Below, in pieces: positions 1 to 10,595 of a DNA stretch of 20,881 bases. The notes beneath the pieces were generated by a model. It saw only the letters and a program-made list of their open reading frames with translations. It was not told the DNA's origin and did no database searches. Position 1 is the first letter of the stretch. Each line of letters opens with the position of its first letter. Source of the DNA: Caryophanales bacterium UBA6769 (GTDB taxonomy: Bacteria > Bacillota > Bacilli > Bacillales > UBA6769); the NCBI GenBank assembly GCA_002453275.1, contig DKGN01000124.1:1-20881 (forward strand). Direction: 5' to 3'. A program made the position numbers and the translations under genes.

Positions 1-1
1 A

Positions 2-1465
2 GGAAAGTCGCTCTTTCCTTCACCTGTTATCGGTAGATTAAAAGAGCTGTTTCCATCGCTCGAAGAAAAGCTTTGGTTAGCTGAACCAAGCGAGGATGAG
101 CACGAGTTAGCGTTTATTACAAATCCTAATAAAACGTTTGCTGTTTTAGCGGGGATGTTACGAAATTGGAAGCGTGGATACCCGATCGCACCACTATGGT
201 GGGATGTGTACAATTGGCTCATTCATCATGAGTATGAAGCAGAGACTCAGCTTTTATTGGAAAGTCTGTTTTATAAAAATGAAGCTGTTTCATTGTCAAA
301 CGAAACGAGTCTTGATTTGTATGGGGATTCCATTCAAGTTAGCGTTTCAAGGATGGAGCGATTTCAGTCGTGTCCTTTCCAACAATTTGCTTCACATGGC
401 CTTCAATTAAAAGAGCGTGAGCTGTTTAGGTTTCGAGCACCAGATATTGGACAGCTCTTTCATGAAGCGTTAAATTTAATTGCTGAGGATTTACGGCGAC
501 ACAATGTCGAATGGGCAAGCTTAACGGACAAGCAATGCTTTACTCTTGCCGAAAACCATGTCAAATCGATCGCACCAAAAATGCAAAACAAAATTTTATT
601 AAGTTCAAACCGACATTATTATTTATTAAGAAAACTAAAGCAAGTTGTTGGCAGGGCGGTAACCGTTTTAGCTCGGCAAGCCCGTCGGAGTGGTTTTTCT
701 CCAATTGGCATTGAATTAGGTTTTGGTAAAGGGTTATCATTGCCGCCTATCACTTACGAGCTAGATAACGATACAAAAATAGAAGTAGCGGGGCGAATTG
801 ATCGCGTCGATCAAGCGCTCAGTGAACAAGGGTTGTTGTTGCGTGTTATTGACTACAAATCGAGTGGAAGAGATTTAAATCTTGCCGAAGTTTATTTTGG
901 GTTATCTATGCAAGTGCTCACGTATTTAGATGTCGTTATAACACATGCACCTAAATGGCTCGGTCAAGAAGCAACACCAGCAGGTGTCTTATATTTTCAT
1001 ATCCACGATCCGATTATTAACACGTCAGAGGCGATGGCGCAATCAGCGATTGAAGATGAAATCTTTAAAAAGTTTAAAATGAGAGGCCTCGTTTTAGAGG
1101 ACACTGAGGCTTTAACGTTAATGGATACAGATATTAAGGAAAAGGATTCAGATATCATCCCGGTTGGCTTTAGAAAAGACGGGGCTCCGAAAAAAAATTC
1201 AAAGGTTGCCTCACATGAAGAATTTGAGCTATTACGTTCGCACGTTCGTGAAGTTACGAAAACAATTGGGACTAGATTATCAGGTGGAGTTGTCGATATA
1301 TCACCTTATCGCTTAAGAAATCATACGCCATGTACATTTTGCGAATATCGTTCGCTTTGTCAATTTGATCAGTCAATTGATGGCAATCAATATCGCATAT
1401 TGCAACCAGAAAAAAATGAAGATTTACTCAAGAAAATGCTGGAAGAAAGGGATGCAAATAAATGA
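2..1465 (+). CDS. addB: AddB, ATP-dependent helicase/deoxyribonuclease subunit B (3' part)
   Basis: C-terminal 487 residues of AddB; the reading frame is open from the window edge, so the start lies upstream. AddB is the second subunit of the AddAB helicase-nuclease, which resects double-strand breaks until it meets a Chi site and prepares 3' ends for RecA. The visible part holds the RecB-type nuclease domain, with its metal-binding core VIDYKSSG (Asp at bases 851-853). It also has four cysteines placed as in the AddB iron-sulfur cluster: one early (bases 371-373, in QSCPFQQF) and three in a C-x2-C-x5-C cluster near the C-terminus (bases 1331, 1340 and 1358). Its TGA stop overlaps the addA start as ATGA, indicating translational coupling. 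The family and the role of the cysteines are established knowledge; nothing suggests damage. Confidence 0.96.
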   Translation, partial: GKSLFPSPVIGRLKELFPSLEEKLWLAEPSEDEHELAFITNPNKTFAVLAGMLRNWKRGYPIAPLWWDVYNWLIHHEYEAETQLLLESLFYKNEAVSLSNETSLDLYGDSIQVSVSRMERFQSCPFQQFASHGLQLKERELFRFRAPDIGQLFHEALNLIAEDLRRHNVEWASLTDKQCFTLAENHVKSIAPKMQNKILLSSNRHYYLLRKLKQVVGRAVTVLARQARRSGFSPIGIELGFGKGLSLPPITYELDNDTKIEVAGRIDRVDQALSEQGLLLRVIDYKSSGRDLNLAEVYFGLSMQVLTYLDVVITHAPKWLGQEATPAGVLYFHIHDPIINTSEAMAQSAIEDEIFKKFKMRGLVLEDTEALTLMDTDIKEKDSDIIPVGFRKDGAPKKNSKVASHEEFELLRSHVREVTKTIGTRLSGGVVDISPYRLRNHTPCTFCEYRSLCQFDQSIDGNQYRILQPEKNEDLLKKMLEERDANK

Positions 1466-4400
1466 TGAACCTTCCTCCAAAACCAAAAGAAGCACTTTGG
1501 ACTGATGAGCAGTGGCAAGCAATTATGGTTCGAAACGAAAACACACTCGTGTCTGCCGCAGCAGGTTCAGGAAAAACAGCTGTCCTTGTAGAACGAATCA
1601 TTCGGCAACTGGTTGATCAGACTGACCCTGTCGATGTAGATCGGCTACTCGTTGTGACGTTTACGAATGCCGCTGCAGCCGAAATGCGCCAACGAATCGG
1701 GGAAGCACTTGAGAAAGCATTATCTTCTCAACCAGGGAATCTTCACTTGCGGAGACAATTATCATTACTCAATCGAGCCTCAATCTCAACGTTGCATGCT
1801 TTTTGTATTGAGGTGTTGCGAACGTATTATTATAAATTAGGACTCGATCCTGGCTTTCGAATTCTTGATGAGACCGAGGCCGTTCTCATGCGTGAAGAGA
1901 TAATTGACGAGCTTTTTGAAGAGCATTACAGCGATTCGGAAAATGAAGCATTTTTTAAGCTAGTTGATACGTACTCAGGGGATCGCAGTGATGTCGAATT
2001 GCAATATTTAATTGAAAGGCTTTATGATTTTTCACGAAGCCATCCGTGGCCACAAGTGTGGCTAGATGAAATTGTCAATCAGTATGATATTGCTGAAGGA
2101 ACTTCATATGTAGACATCGAATGGGTTAACGATCTGTTTACTGAACTTAAAAAAGAACTTTACGAAACAGCAACGTTGTTACACAAAGCGGAGCAACTGT
2201 TGTTACGCCCTGGTAGTCCAACTCCATATGCTGAAGCGATTAAAAGTGATAAAAATCAACTAGATATGTTAATGGCGGCAGGAGATGATTGGAATACTCT
2301 TTATGAAGCGTTCCAAACGATTTCATTCCCAAATATAGGCCGAGTCACGAAAAAAGACGACGTCGATGAGATGCTTAAGAATCTAGTAAAAGATTTAAGA
2401 AACACAGCAAAAGAGAATGTCCAATCGTTACAAAAAAACTTTTTTTCTCGTCCGCTTCAAGATTACATGCAAGATCTGATTGAGCTTGCCCCTCTCATGA
2501 AAACATTGATCGAGCTTGTCCATTCATTCGGTGAACGCTTTACATTAGCAAAAAAGGAAAAAAGCGCATTCGACTTTTCCGATCTTGAACATTATTGTTT
2601 GCAAATCTTGCTTGCTGAAGACGCAACAGCTGAGCAAATCATTCCATCAGAAGCAGCTCATTATTATAAGGATAAATATCAAGAAGTGCTTGTCGATGAA
2701 TATCAAGATACGAATCTCGTACAAGAAACGATTATTCAGCTCGTCGCAAGTAAGGACAACTTGTTTATGGTTGGAGACGTAAAGCAAAGCATTTACCGCT
2801 TCCGACTAGCCGAACCAACGTTGTTTTTACAAAAATATAAGGATTTTTCAGAGGCTGGAAATGAGCAAGGTCTTCGGGTTGATTTAGCTCAAAACTTTCG
2901 AAGTCGTGAGGAAGTATTGTTTGCAACGAATTTTATTTTCCGGCAAATTATGGACGAATCGATTGGTGAATTAGACTATGATGAAGCGGCTGAGCTTAAG
3001 CATGGCTTCCCTTATCCTGAAAGTACAAGCTCAGAGGCTGAGCTACTTCTAATCGATCGAACAGAAGAGGAAGAACATGACGTTCCAGAAGATGTCATCG
3101 AGGCCGCGAGGGAAGAGCTTGAAGCGAGATTGATCGCTGAAAAAATTAAACAATTGATCGGTCGAGAAGGAGAAGAACCAAGTCTCGTCTATGATAAAAA
3201 CTTAAAGCGGATGCGGCCGATCACGTATCGGGACATTGTCATCTTAATGCGCTCGACGAGCAATACTGGCGGTATGGTCATGGAAGAATTAAAAAAGCAA
3301 GCCATTCCAGCTTATATTGAAATGTCTAAAGGCTATTTTGAAGCGACTGAAATTACGACGATGATGTCCTTACTTCAGATTATAGACAACCCTGACCAAG
3401 ACATTCCGCTTGCATCTGTCCTTCGCTCACCGATCGTCGGGTTAACAGAAGAAGAGCTTGCTACGATTCGCATCGCAAATCGCAACGTTAGTTATTTTGA
3501 TGCGCTACAAGTTTATCTCGCTGAAGATGAGCATCGTGTCCTTGCTAAAAAATTACAACGCTTTTATAAGAAACTCACGAAATGGCGGACAGAAGCTCGG
3601 CATGGTGCATTATCTGAACTCATTTGGCAATTGTATCGGGATACAAATTATTATGACTTTGTCGGAGGCTTGCCGGGCGGAGTGCAACGACAGGCGAACT
3701 TACGGGCGCTTTATGATCGAGCCCGCCAATATGAAAAAACATCGTTTCGCGGCTTGTTTCGGTTTTTACGTTTTATCGAACGGATGCAGGAGAGAGGTCG
3801 AGATTTAGGCACGGCTAGGGCGTTAGGAGAGCAAGAAGATGTCGTTCGCCTCATGACGATTCATAGTAGTAAAGGGCTCGAATTCCCAGTCGTTTTTCTT
3901 GCTGGTTTATCGAAAGGGTTTTATTTAAAAGATTTAAATGAAAAGGTATTACTCCATAAAAATTATGGTATTGGAACGAAATTTGTTGATGTCGAACAAC
4001 GGATTTCTTATCCGACGCTTCTTCAACTTGGCATTCGCCAACAGATGGAAAAGGAATCGATTGCTGAGGAGATGCGAGTGTTGTACGTAGGCATGACACG
4101 AGCGCGAGAAAAGCTATATTTAATTGGAACGGTAAAAGAAGCAGAAAAACAAATTCAAAAATGGCAGGTTCATCTCGATCATGCTGAGTGGCTGCTCACA
4201 GATTACGAGCGGCGGAAGGGAAGATCGTACTTAGATTGGATTGGCCCTGCACTTATTCGTCATAAAGATGGCCAGCTATTACGTGATTATCTTGAAGACA
4301 AGGACGTCCGCTTCCCGGATGCTTATTCCGATCCGTCTAAGTGGCGGGTGGAAATTGTTCATGCGAACGAACTAACGATAGAAGAGACGAAAAAGGAGTA

Positions 4401-5166
4401 TGCTGACTCCGAAAAGCTTGAACGGCTACAAGCAGGCAAGCCAATCATCGTTGACTCTGAAGAAAAAGAACGTGTCGATGCCCAGTTAAGCTGGACATAT
4501 GAACGACAACGTTTAACAGAAATGAAAGCGAAGCAAACGGTGACAGAGTTGAAAAGACAACGGGAAGTGATTGACGAGCAAAGCGAGCAATCGTATGCAT
4601 CGTTTCAAAACCTTGCAGAAGAGCGTCCCCGCTTTTTACAAAGGACAAAAATGACAGCGGCAGAACGCGGAACAGCATTGCATACGTTTATGCAACATTT
4701 ACCGTTTGAAGATGTTTCGTTGGACTCGTTAGAGAACAAATTGGCACAGTTAGTGAATGATGAAGTTTTAACCGAAGAGCAAGGGACTGCAATTGATTTA
4801 TCGCTCATTCATGCTTTTACAAAAACACCGCTTTTCACTCGACTTAAGGAAGCTGAAAATACATTCCGAGAAATTCCGTTTACTTTTGCGGTGCCTGCTC
4901 TTGAAAATAGTGAAGAAAAGGTCATCGTTCAAGGGGTAATCGACCTCGTATTAGAGGACGAGGACGGACTCGTGTTAATTGATTATAAGACAGATGCGAT
5001 TACTGGCCGCTACCCAAGCTTCGAAGCAGCAAAACCGGTCCTATTAAATCGCTATCGTGTCCAACTCGATTTATATGAGCAAGCGATTGAACACATTTGG
5101 AAAAAGCGAGTGAAAGAGAAATACTTATATTTCTTTGATGGCAGTCATCTTTTGGCACTGTCATGA
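1462..5166 (+). CDS. addA: AddA, ATP-dependent helicase/nuclease subunit A
   Basis: A 1234-residue UvrD-type superfamily 1 helicase fused to a RecB-like nuclease, the usual size for AddA. Visible motifs in order: Walker A AGSGKT (residues 34-39); motif II VDEYQDTN (Asp412-Glu413); GDVKQSIYRFR just after it; motif V region TIHSSKGLEFPVVF; motif VI VLYVGMTRAREKL; and the C-terminal nuclease core LIDYKTD (Asp1174, Lys1176). It unwinds DNA 3' to 5' and cuts one strand, while AddB cuts the other. The start overlaps the addB stop by four bases; a GAAAGG stretch about 11 bases upstream can serve as RBS. A second ATG directly follows the first, so the true start could be one codon later. It is the second gene of the repair operon, 31 bases before sbcD. 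Confidence 0.98.
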   Translation: MMNLPPKPKEALWTDEQWQAIMVRNENTLVSAAAGSGKTAVLVERIIRQLVDQTDPVDVDRLLVVTFTNAAAAEMRQRIGEALEKALSSQPGNLHLRRQLSLLNRASISTLHAFCIEVLRTYYYKLGLDPGFRILDETEAVLMREEIIDELFEEHYSDSENEAFFKLVDTYSGDRSDVELQYLIERLYDFSRSHPWPQVWLDEIVNQYDIAEGTSYVDIEWVNDLFTELKKELYETATLLHKAEQLLLRPGSPTPYAEAIKSDKNQLDMLMAAGDDWNTLYEAFQTISFPNIGRVTKKDDVDEMLKNLVKDLRNTAKENVQSLQKNFFSRPLQDYMQDLIELAPLMKTLIELVHSFGERFTLAKKEKSAFDFSDLEHYCLQILLAEDATAEQIIPSEAAHYYKDKYQEVLVDEYQDTNLVQETIIQLVASKDNLFMVGDVKQSIYRFRLAEPTLFLQKYKDFSEAGNEQGLRVDLAQNFRSREEVLFATNFIFRQIMDESIGELDYDEAAELKHGFPYPESTSSEAELLLIDRTEEEEHDVPEDVIEAAREELEARLIAEKIKQLIGREGEEPSLVYDKNLKRMRPITYRDIVILMRSTSNTGGMVMEELKKQAIPAYIEMSKGYFEATEITTMMSLLQIIDNPDQDIPLASVLRSPIVGLTEEELATIRIANRNVSYFDALQVYLAEDEHRVLAKKLQRFYKKLTKWRTEARHGALSELIWQLYRDTNYYDFVGGLPGGVQRQANLRALYDRARQYEKTSFRGLFRFLRFIERMQERGRDLGTARALGEQEDVVRLMTIHSSKGLEFPVVFLAGLSKGFYLKDLNEKVLLHKNYGIGTKFVDVEQRISYPTLLQLGIRQQMEKESIAEEMRVLYVGMTRAREKLYLIGTVKEAEKQIQKWQVHLDHAEWLLTDYERRKGRSYLDWIGPALIRHKDGQLLRDYLEDKDVRFPDAYSDPSKWRVEIVHANELTIEETKKEYADSEKLERLQAGKPIIVDSEEKERVDAQLSWTYERQRLTEMKAKQTVTELKRQREVIDEQSEQSYASFQNLAEERPRFLQRTKMTAAERGTALHTFMQHLPFEDVSLDSLENKLAQLVNDEVLTEEQGTAIDLSLIHAFTKTPLFTRLKEAENTFREIPFTFAVPALENSEEKVIVQGVIDLVLEDEDGLVLIDYKTDAITGRYPSFEAAKPVLLNRYRVQLDLYEQAIEHIWKKRVKEKYLYFFDGSHLLALS

Positions 5167-5197
5167 AAATAGAGCGTAATGGGAGGTGATTGTGAGT

Positions 5198-6358
5198 ATG
5201 AGGATTTTGCACACAGCTGATTGGCATTTAGGAAAAACACTTGAAGGAAGAAGTCGCCATCTTGAACAAGAACAGTTCATAAGCGAATTATATGACATTG
5301 TTGTCGATGAACAAATCGATGTGATTCTTATTGCGGGAGATGTCTATGATACTGTGAATCCGCCTGCAATCTCTGAGCAGCTTTTTTATGATTCGTTATC
5401 GAAACTGGCGGACTATGGAAAACGCAAGGTCGTCATCATCTCAGGGAACCATGACAGTCCAGAACGATTAATCGCGGCTTCTCCAATTGCGGAAAGACAC
5501 GGAATTACATTAGTCGGAACGCCGACATTACACCCGATTCAATTATTTATTGAAAAAACTAGTGAATCATTACACATCGGTGCACTTCCGTACCCATCTG
5601 AATCAAGATTACGAGAGCTACTCACCGAAGCTCAAGATGAAGAAGCTCTGCAAGCAGCGTATGAACAGCGTGTCCAATCTATTTTGACAAAACTCTGCTC
5701 GTCATTCACTCCTAGCAGTGTAAATGTTATCATGAGTCACCTTTTTGTCGCGGGCGGAAGTGAAAGCGACTCAGAAAGACCAATTCAAGTTGGCGGTGCC
5801 TACACGATTTCGCCGGCTCTTTTTCCAAGTTCAGCTCAATATGTTGCGCTCGGACATTTGCATCGTCCACAAAATATGTACCATCGTGATATACCGATAC
5901 GCTATGCTGGCTCACCACTTGCGTACAGTTTTTCTGAAGCTGGTCAAACAAAGTCTGTCACGATTATTGATGCAAAACCAGGTGAAGCAGTCGATGTAAA
6001 AGAAATTTATTTACAAAGTGGTAAGCCACTCGTTAGATGGAAAGCAACATCTATGCAAGAACTCTATTCCTGGCTTGATAAGAAACGGGATGCCAACAGC
6101 TGGATTGATATTGAGGTAGACGTCGCTGACGTCATTTCTATGGAAAGCATTCAGCACATTCGCGGTGCCCATGACGGGATCATCCACATTCGACCTCAAT
6201 TTCAGTTGAATCAACAATCAAGAGAGCACACACATGCCGAAAGCTTAGCGATTGACGAGCAATTTGTTCGATTTTATGAAAGGCAAACAGGCGGTGCAAA
6301 ACCAGATGAAGAGCTCATCAAGCTATTTTTTGAGCTCGTGACTGATGAAGAGGAATAA
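5198..6358 (+). CDS. sbcD: SbcD, nuclease subunit of the SbcCD (Mre11-Rad50 type) complex
   Basis: A 386-residue calcineurin-like metallophosphoesterase, Mre11 family. Metal-binding motifs: HTADWHLG (Asp8, His10), IAGDVYD (Asp48), ISGNHDS (Asn84, His85), MSHLF and LGHLHRP (GHxH). With SbcC it forms the exonuclease/endonuclease that opens hairpins and trims blocked DNA ends. I chose ATG 5198 because the protein then begins MRILHTADWH, the family pattern. A GTG at 5186 lies inside the Shine-Dalgarno sequence GGGAGGTGAT (5181-5190), and a GTG at 5192 would be only 5 bases from GGAGG but remains possible. The gene sits between addA and sbcC with short gaps, so all four repair genes probably share a transcript. 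Confidence 0.96.
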   Translation: MRILHTADWHLGKTLEGRSRHLEQEQFISELYDIVVDEQIDVILIAGDVYDTVNPPAISEQLFYDSLSKLADYGKRKVVIISGNHDSPERLIAASPIAERHGITLVGTPTLHPIQLFIEKTSESLHIGALPYPSESRLRELLTEAQDEEALQAAYEQRVQSILTKLCSSFTPSSVNVIMSHLFVAGGSESDSERPIQVGGAYTISPALFPSSAQYVALGHLHRPQNMYHRDIPIRYAGSPLAYSFSEAGQTKSVTIIDAKPGEAVDVKEIYLQSGKPLVRWKATSMQELYSWLDKKRDANSWIDIEVDVADVISMESIQHIRGAHDGIIHIRPQFQLNQQSREHTHAESLAIDEQFVRFYERQTGGAKPDEELIKLFFELVTDEEE

Positions 6359-6393
6359 CATGAAATGACTCGATAGAGAAGGGGTGAACTAGG

Positions 6394-9300
6394 ATGCGAC
6401 CAATTGAATTATCACTCTCGGGACTACATAGCTTTCGTGAAAAGCAGACGATCCAGTTTGAACGGTTAAGAGAAACCGGTGTTTTCGGTATATTCGGACC
6501 GACCGGAAGTGGGAAGTCATCGATTTTAGATGCGATGACACTCGCTCTTTATGGCAAAGTTGAACGGGCAACGAACAATACACAAGGCATTATGAATCAC
6601 GCGGAAGACACGCTTACTGTTTCATTTACTTTTGAAATTGGGCAAGGGAGTACTGCTCGTCGCTATCGTGTCGAAAGAACATACAAACGAAACGATGAAT
6701 TATCAGTGCGCACGAGCGTCTGTCGTCTCGTAGAAATACAAGATGAAGAACAAGTATTGGCTGATCGAGAACGGGATGTTACGAGCAACGTTCAAGAGAT
6801 ATTAGGCTTAACGATTGATGATTTTACACGAGCAGTCGTGCTACCGCAAGGAAAATTTGCAGAATTTCTATCCTTGCGAGGAAGTGACCGCCGTAAAATG
6901 CTTGAGCGTCTGTTTCATTTAGAGAAATATGGAGAACGGTTAAATAGACGGCTACGAGAAAAACTTGACTCGGCAAACAGTGCACTGCAGCAAACCGAGG
7001 CGGCACAATCTGAACTAGGAGCTGCAACTGAAAAAGACGTGAAAGTGGCAAAAACTGAAGCCATTGGCGCAACTGAATCATTCGAAGAAAAGCAAAAGCA
7101 ACTTACTCTTATTGAAAAAAGTTATGAAAAGAAAAAAAAGCTTTGGGAATTACAACGAGAAAAACAGAAAATTGAACAGAGAAAAACAAAGTTATCCAAC
7201 GAAAGAGAACAAATTATTCTTTTACAAAAAAGCTTAGATAAAGCTCTTGAAGCCGATCGGTTAATTCCTGATTACAAAGAGTGGAAGAGATGGACGAAGG
7301 CAGCAGACGAATCTCACAAGCAACTTAATGCAATTAATCAAGAGCGAGAAAAAATAAATGTAAAGTTTTCACGAGCTAAGCATGACTATGAACAAGCAAA
7401 ATTACAACGAGAAAAAAATGAGCCTACGCTCATTCAACAAATAGAACGCTACAAGCATGCACAACAAACCGAACTCGAATGTGCAGATATAAAGAAAAAA
7501 ATTGAGACGTTCGAACAATCAAAGCATGATACGACACAAGAGCTTGTGAAACTGCAAGAAAAACACGGTCAAATCAATGAGCAATTGGAGCAAGCGATTG
7601 AAAAACAAACGGCACTCGAACAGGAGAAAAACGCTTCAACCGTTCATTCAGAATATCGCTTCGTCGTGCAGCAAGCCATTTCAGATAAGCGAACAATAGA
7701 TTCACTTTTACAAAGCGTGCAAGAACTTGAAACAGATATGGAGCGAGGAAAAAACGAATATACTACACAACGAGAAAGCTTTCAAACGTTAAAGCAATCG
7801 TATCGTGATTGGGTCCAAAAGAATAGCTCTCTATATCATGCTCTTGAAGTGACTTACCACAAAACAGCAGAGCTGACATCGCAAATCGAACAACATGAAA
7901 ATGCATTAGTAAGAAAAAAAGCGAAAGCCGAAGAGCAACTTGAAAAGCAAAGGGTAAAAATCGTCGCTATGGAATTATATGAACAATTAGGGGATGGCGA
8001 ACAATGCCCAGTTTGTGGTTCAACGGAACATGCACAGCCTGCACATGTTGCAGACCCAACGACTAATCCATCAATGAAGCAAATGCAACAGAACCTCACC
8101 CGTTTGGAACAACACATTAATGAAATGAATCTGCAAAAAACAGAGCTATCGTACAATCTTCAAAAATTAGAGACCTTGTCGGCCCGAGTGCTCGACAAAC
8201 TGAATAATTCATCGACATTACAAGAGCCGCCAGCTATTCAAACCCCTATCGATCCTTCGTTAGCGGCAGAAGATATAACGAATACTATTCTTTTTGAAGC
8301 GAACTCACTGAAACAAGACATATTACAATTGGAGGAACGAGCAGACCAATTTGTAACGAAGACGGATCAGTTGCAGCAAACGCTCATTACCGAACAATCG
8401 TTGCTCAAAGTAACAGCTAAAAATGTGGACGATAATCGGGAAAAGCTTAAGAAGGCTGAAGAAAAGTACACGAATGAATTGCAAGCTTGGAAAGAGCAAT
8501 ATCCTGAGCACTCATTTGACAAAATCGAACAAACCCAGCAAATAATCAACGAAAAAGACCGTAATTTAGCCGCACTCTCAGAACAAGCTAATGAGCTCAC
8601 ACAAGCAATAGAAAAATCGAAACAAGATAGCGAACAGCTGCAAAAGGAAATTAATGGAAGGTCCACAAAGCAAGAACAACTCGTGTACAAGATACGCTCC
8701 TTACGAGAAGATGTAACAAAAAAGCGTGAGCAGCTACACGAAATCATCGGTGAACATACAGCAACAGAGCGACTTTCCGAAAGTGAAAAAGAGCTAAAAG
8801 CGGTACAAACAAACGAAGAAATGACTTCTAAAAGGTATGAAATAGCAGATGAAAAGAAAAAACAGTTAGACGATCAAGCGCTCACGATCCAAGAGCGATA
8901 CATCCAAGCAAGCGAGCGAAAAGAGGAAGCAACAGAAAGATGGACAGAACACCTCAATACATCAATTTTTCATGACAGTGCAGAACTTAATTCCGCCGTT
9001 GTGTCGCAAGAGAAGCAAACAGAATGGGCAGAGAAGATCGCCTCTTTTTCAGAAGAGTGGGATGCGGTTAAGCATGATCTCGCCCGCATAGTAGAACAAC
9101 TAGATGATAAGCAAATATCAGAGGAACAATGGGAAACAATCCAAAAAAAGCTAACGAGCAAGAAGGAACAGCTTCATGAAGCACTTGATCTGAAATCAAA
9201 AGCAGACTATCATTACGAACAACTTATGGCCAAGCATGAACGATTTAAAGAGCTTGAGAAAGTGCGTGAGAAGACTCAGCATTTAGTTACACAATTTAAA

Positions 9301-9792
9301 AAACTTGAGACAGTCTTTCGTGGCAATGCGTTCGTCGAATTTATGGCAGAAGAACAATTAATGCAAGTGACATTAGATGCATCAGCCCGACTTGGCTCGA
9401 TTACAAATGAACGCTATGCGATTGAAGTGAACTCAGATGGAGGCTTTGTCATTCGCGATGATGCGAACGGAGGAGTCAGGCGCCCTATTTCAACTTTATC
9501 AGGTGGAGAAACGTTTTTAACTTCGCTTGCACTCGCATTATCGCTATCATCTCATATTCAGTTACGTGGCAAGTATCCGCTGGAATTCTTTTTTCTTGAT
9601 GAAGGCTTTGGTACGCTTGATCAAGAACTACTTGATACGGTCATTACATCTTTAGAAAAGCTCCATATGGAGAACGTCTCAATTGGAATTATAAGCCATG
9701 TGCCTGAACTGAAGGAACGACTTGCGAGAAAATTGATCGTTCATGCGGCTGAGTCAGCAGGGAGAGGAAGTCGCGTTACAATGTCACCATAA
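6394..9792 (+). CDS. sbcC: SbcC, SMC-like ATPase subunit of SbcCD
   Basis: An 1132-residue Rad50-type ATPase. Walker A GPTGSGKS is at residues 35-42. Long charged, Gln/Glu/Lys-rich coiled coils fill most of residues 180-950, broken near the middle by a zinc hook CPVC (Cys538, Cys541) that joins two molecules. The C-terminal half-ATPase carries the signature LSGGET (from residue 1035), Walker B FFFLDEGFG (Asp1069, Glu1070) and a His-containing ISHVPEL switch. ATP binding by SbcC controls the SbcD nuclease. RBS AAGGGGTGA (6379-6387) precedes ATG 6394. Length and motif order are normal for Bacillus SbcC; no sign of a frameshift. Confidence 0.97.
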   Translation: MRPIELSLSGLHSFREKQTIQFERLRETGVFGIFGPTGSGKSSILDAMTLALYGKVERATNNTQGIMNHAEDTLTVSFTFEIGQGSTARRYRVERTYKRNDELSVRTSVCRLVEIQDEEQVLADRERDVTSNVQEILGLTIDDFTRAVVLPQGKFAEFLSLRGSDRRKMLERLFHLEKYGERLNRRLREKLDSANSALQQTEAAQSELGAATEKDVKVAKTEAIGATESFEEKQKQLTLIEKSYEKKKKLWELQREKQKIEQRKTKLSNEREQIILLQKSLDKALEADRLIPDYKEWKRWTKAADESHKQLNAINQEREKINVKFSRAKHDYEQAKLQREKNEPTLIQQIERYKHAQQTELECADIKKKIETFEQSKHDTTQELVKLQEKHGQINEQLEQAIEKQTALEQEKNASTVHSEYRFVVQQAISDKRTIDSLLQSVQELETDMERGKNEYTTQRESFQTLKQSYRDWVQKNSSLYHALEVTYHKTAELTSQIEQHENALVRKKAKAEEQLEKQRVKIVAMELYEQLGDGEQCPVCGSTEHAQPAHVADPTTNPSMKQMQQNLTRLEQHINEMNLQKTELSYNLQKLETLSARVLDKLNNSSTLQEPPAIQTPIDPSLAAEDITNTILFEANSLKQDILQLEERADQFVTKTDQLQQTLITEQSLLKVTAKNVDDNREKLKKAEEKYTNELQAWKEQYPEHSFDKIEQTQQIINEKDRNLAALSEQANELTQAIEKSKQDSEQLQKEINGRSTKQEQLVYKIRSLREDVTKKREQLHEIIGEHTATERLSESEKELKAVQTNEEMTSKRYEIADEKKKQLDDQALTIQERYIQASERKEEATERWTEHLNTSIFHDSAELNSAVVSQEKQTEWAEKIASFSEEWDAVKHDLARIVEQLDDKQISEEQWETIQKKLTSKKEQLHEALDLKSKADYHYEQLMAKHERFKELEKVREKTQHLVTQFKKLETVFRGNAFVEFMAEEQLMQVTLDASARLGSITNERYAIEVNSDGGFVIRDDANGGVRRPISTLSGGETFLTSLALALSLSSHIQLRGKYPLEFFFLDEGFGTLDQELLDTVITSLEKLHMENVSIGIISHVPELKERLARKLIVHAAESAGRGSRVTMSP

Positions 9793-9809
9793 AAGCGGGA
9801 GGAGTGTCG

Positions 9810-10589
9810 ATGATTGATGTCCATATTCACCTTGATCAATATCCAAGAGAACAGCTACCAGATTTGATCAATGATTGGCAATCAAAAGGCATCAAAGGTG
9901 TTGTCGCAGTAGCAACCGATTTGCGTTCAAGCTATGACACACTTGAATTGAGTGAAAGTTTCCCGCATGTTGTCTTCCCTTGTATTGGCTGGCATCCAGA
10001 GCAACGGGTACCGACCGAACAAGAAAAGCTTGAATTGCTGCAATTAATTAAAATGGAAAAAGAGCGTATCGTAGGCATCGGCGAGATTGGACTGCCATAT
10101 TATGCGCTACAACAACTAGGTGAACCGCCACTCGAGCCTTACGTTGAACTTTTTACAAGTCTCGTCCAAGAGGCAAAAAAGCACGATCTACCTGCAAATA
10201 TCCATGCCGTTTATGAAAAAGCTGAAATAGCGTTTAACATATTACAAGATGAAAGTGTGAAAAAAGCACACTTTCATTGGTTAAAAGCAGATGACATAGT
10301 GAGCACTAACATTATGCAAGCGGGATATTACCTCTCTTTTACACCAGAGGTTTGTTATCGAAATAGAGATGAACCGTTAATTAAGAACATACCACTTGAG
10401 CAACTGTTAGTTGAAACAGACGGCCCATGGCCATTTGCAGGACCATTTGCAGACAGACAAACAACCCCGCTATTTCTCAATGAGAGTGTCCAAAGTATTG
10501 CTAAGATTAAAGGCTATCGACCAGAAGAAATACGGGAAAAGCTTAGGATAAATGCGTTTAAACTTTATGGTTTACATTTGAGGAGGTAA
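9810..10589 (+). CDS. TatD-family metal-dependent hydrolase
   Basis: A 259-residue TIM-barrel hydrolase of the TatD type. It begins with the metal-binding HxH (MIDVHIHLD, His5 and His7). Other likely ligands follow in family order: Glu92 in GIGEIGLPY, His132 in NIHAVYE, His154/His156 in AHFHWLK, and Asp204 in VETDGPW. Family members include 3'-5' exonucleases and D-amino-acyl-tRNA or peptide hydrolases, so the exact substrate is unknown. ATG 9810 is chosen because GGGAGG (9797-9802) lies 7 bases upstream; an in-frame GTG at 9804 directly abuts that site. It lies 17 bases after sbcC, so co-transcription with the repair genes is likely and a nuclease role is plausible, but that is inference. 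It differs from the usual longer housekeeping TatD/YabD context. Confidence 0.85.
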   Translation: MIDVHIHLDQYPREQLPDLINDWQSKGIKGVVAVATDLRSSYDTLELSESFPHVVFPCIGWHPEQRVPTEQEKLELLQLIKMEKERIVGIGEIGLPYYALQQLGEPPLEPYVELFTSLVQEAKKHDLPANIHAVYEKAEIAFNILQDESVKKAHFHWLKADDIVSTNIMQAGYYLSFTPEVCYRNRDEPLIKNIPLEQLLVETDGPWPFAGPFADRQTTPLFLNESVQSIAKIKGYRPEEIREKLRINAFKLYGLHLRR

Positions 10590-10595
10590 GAAAAA

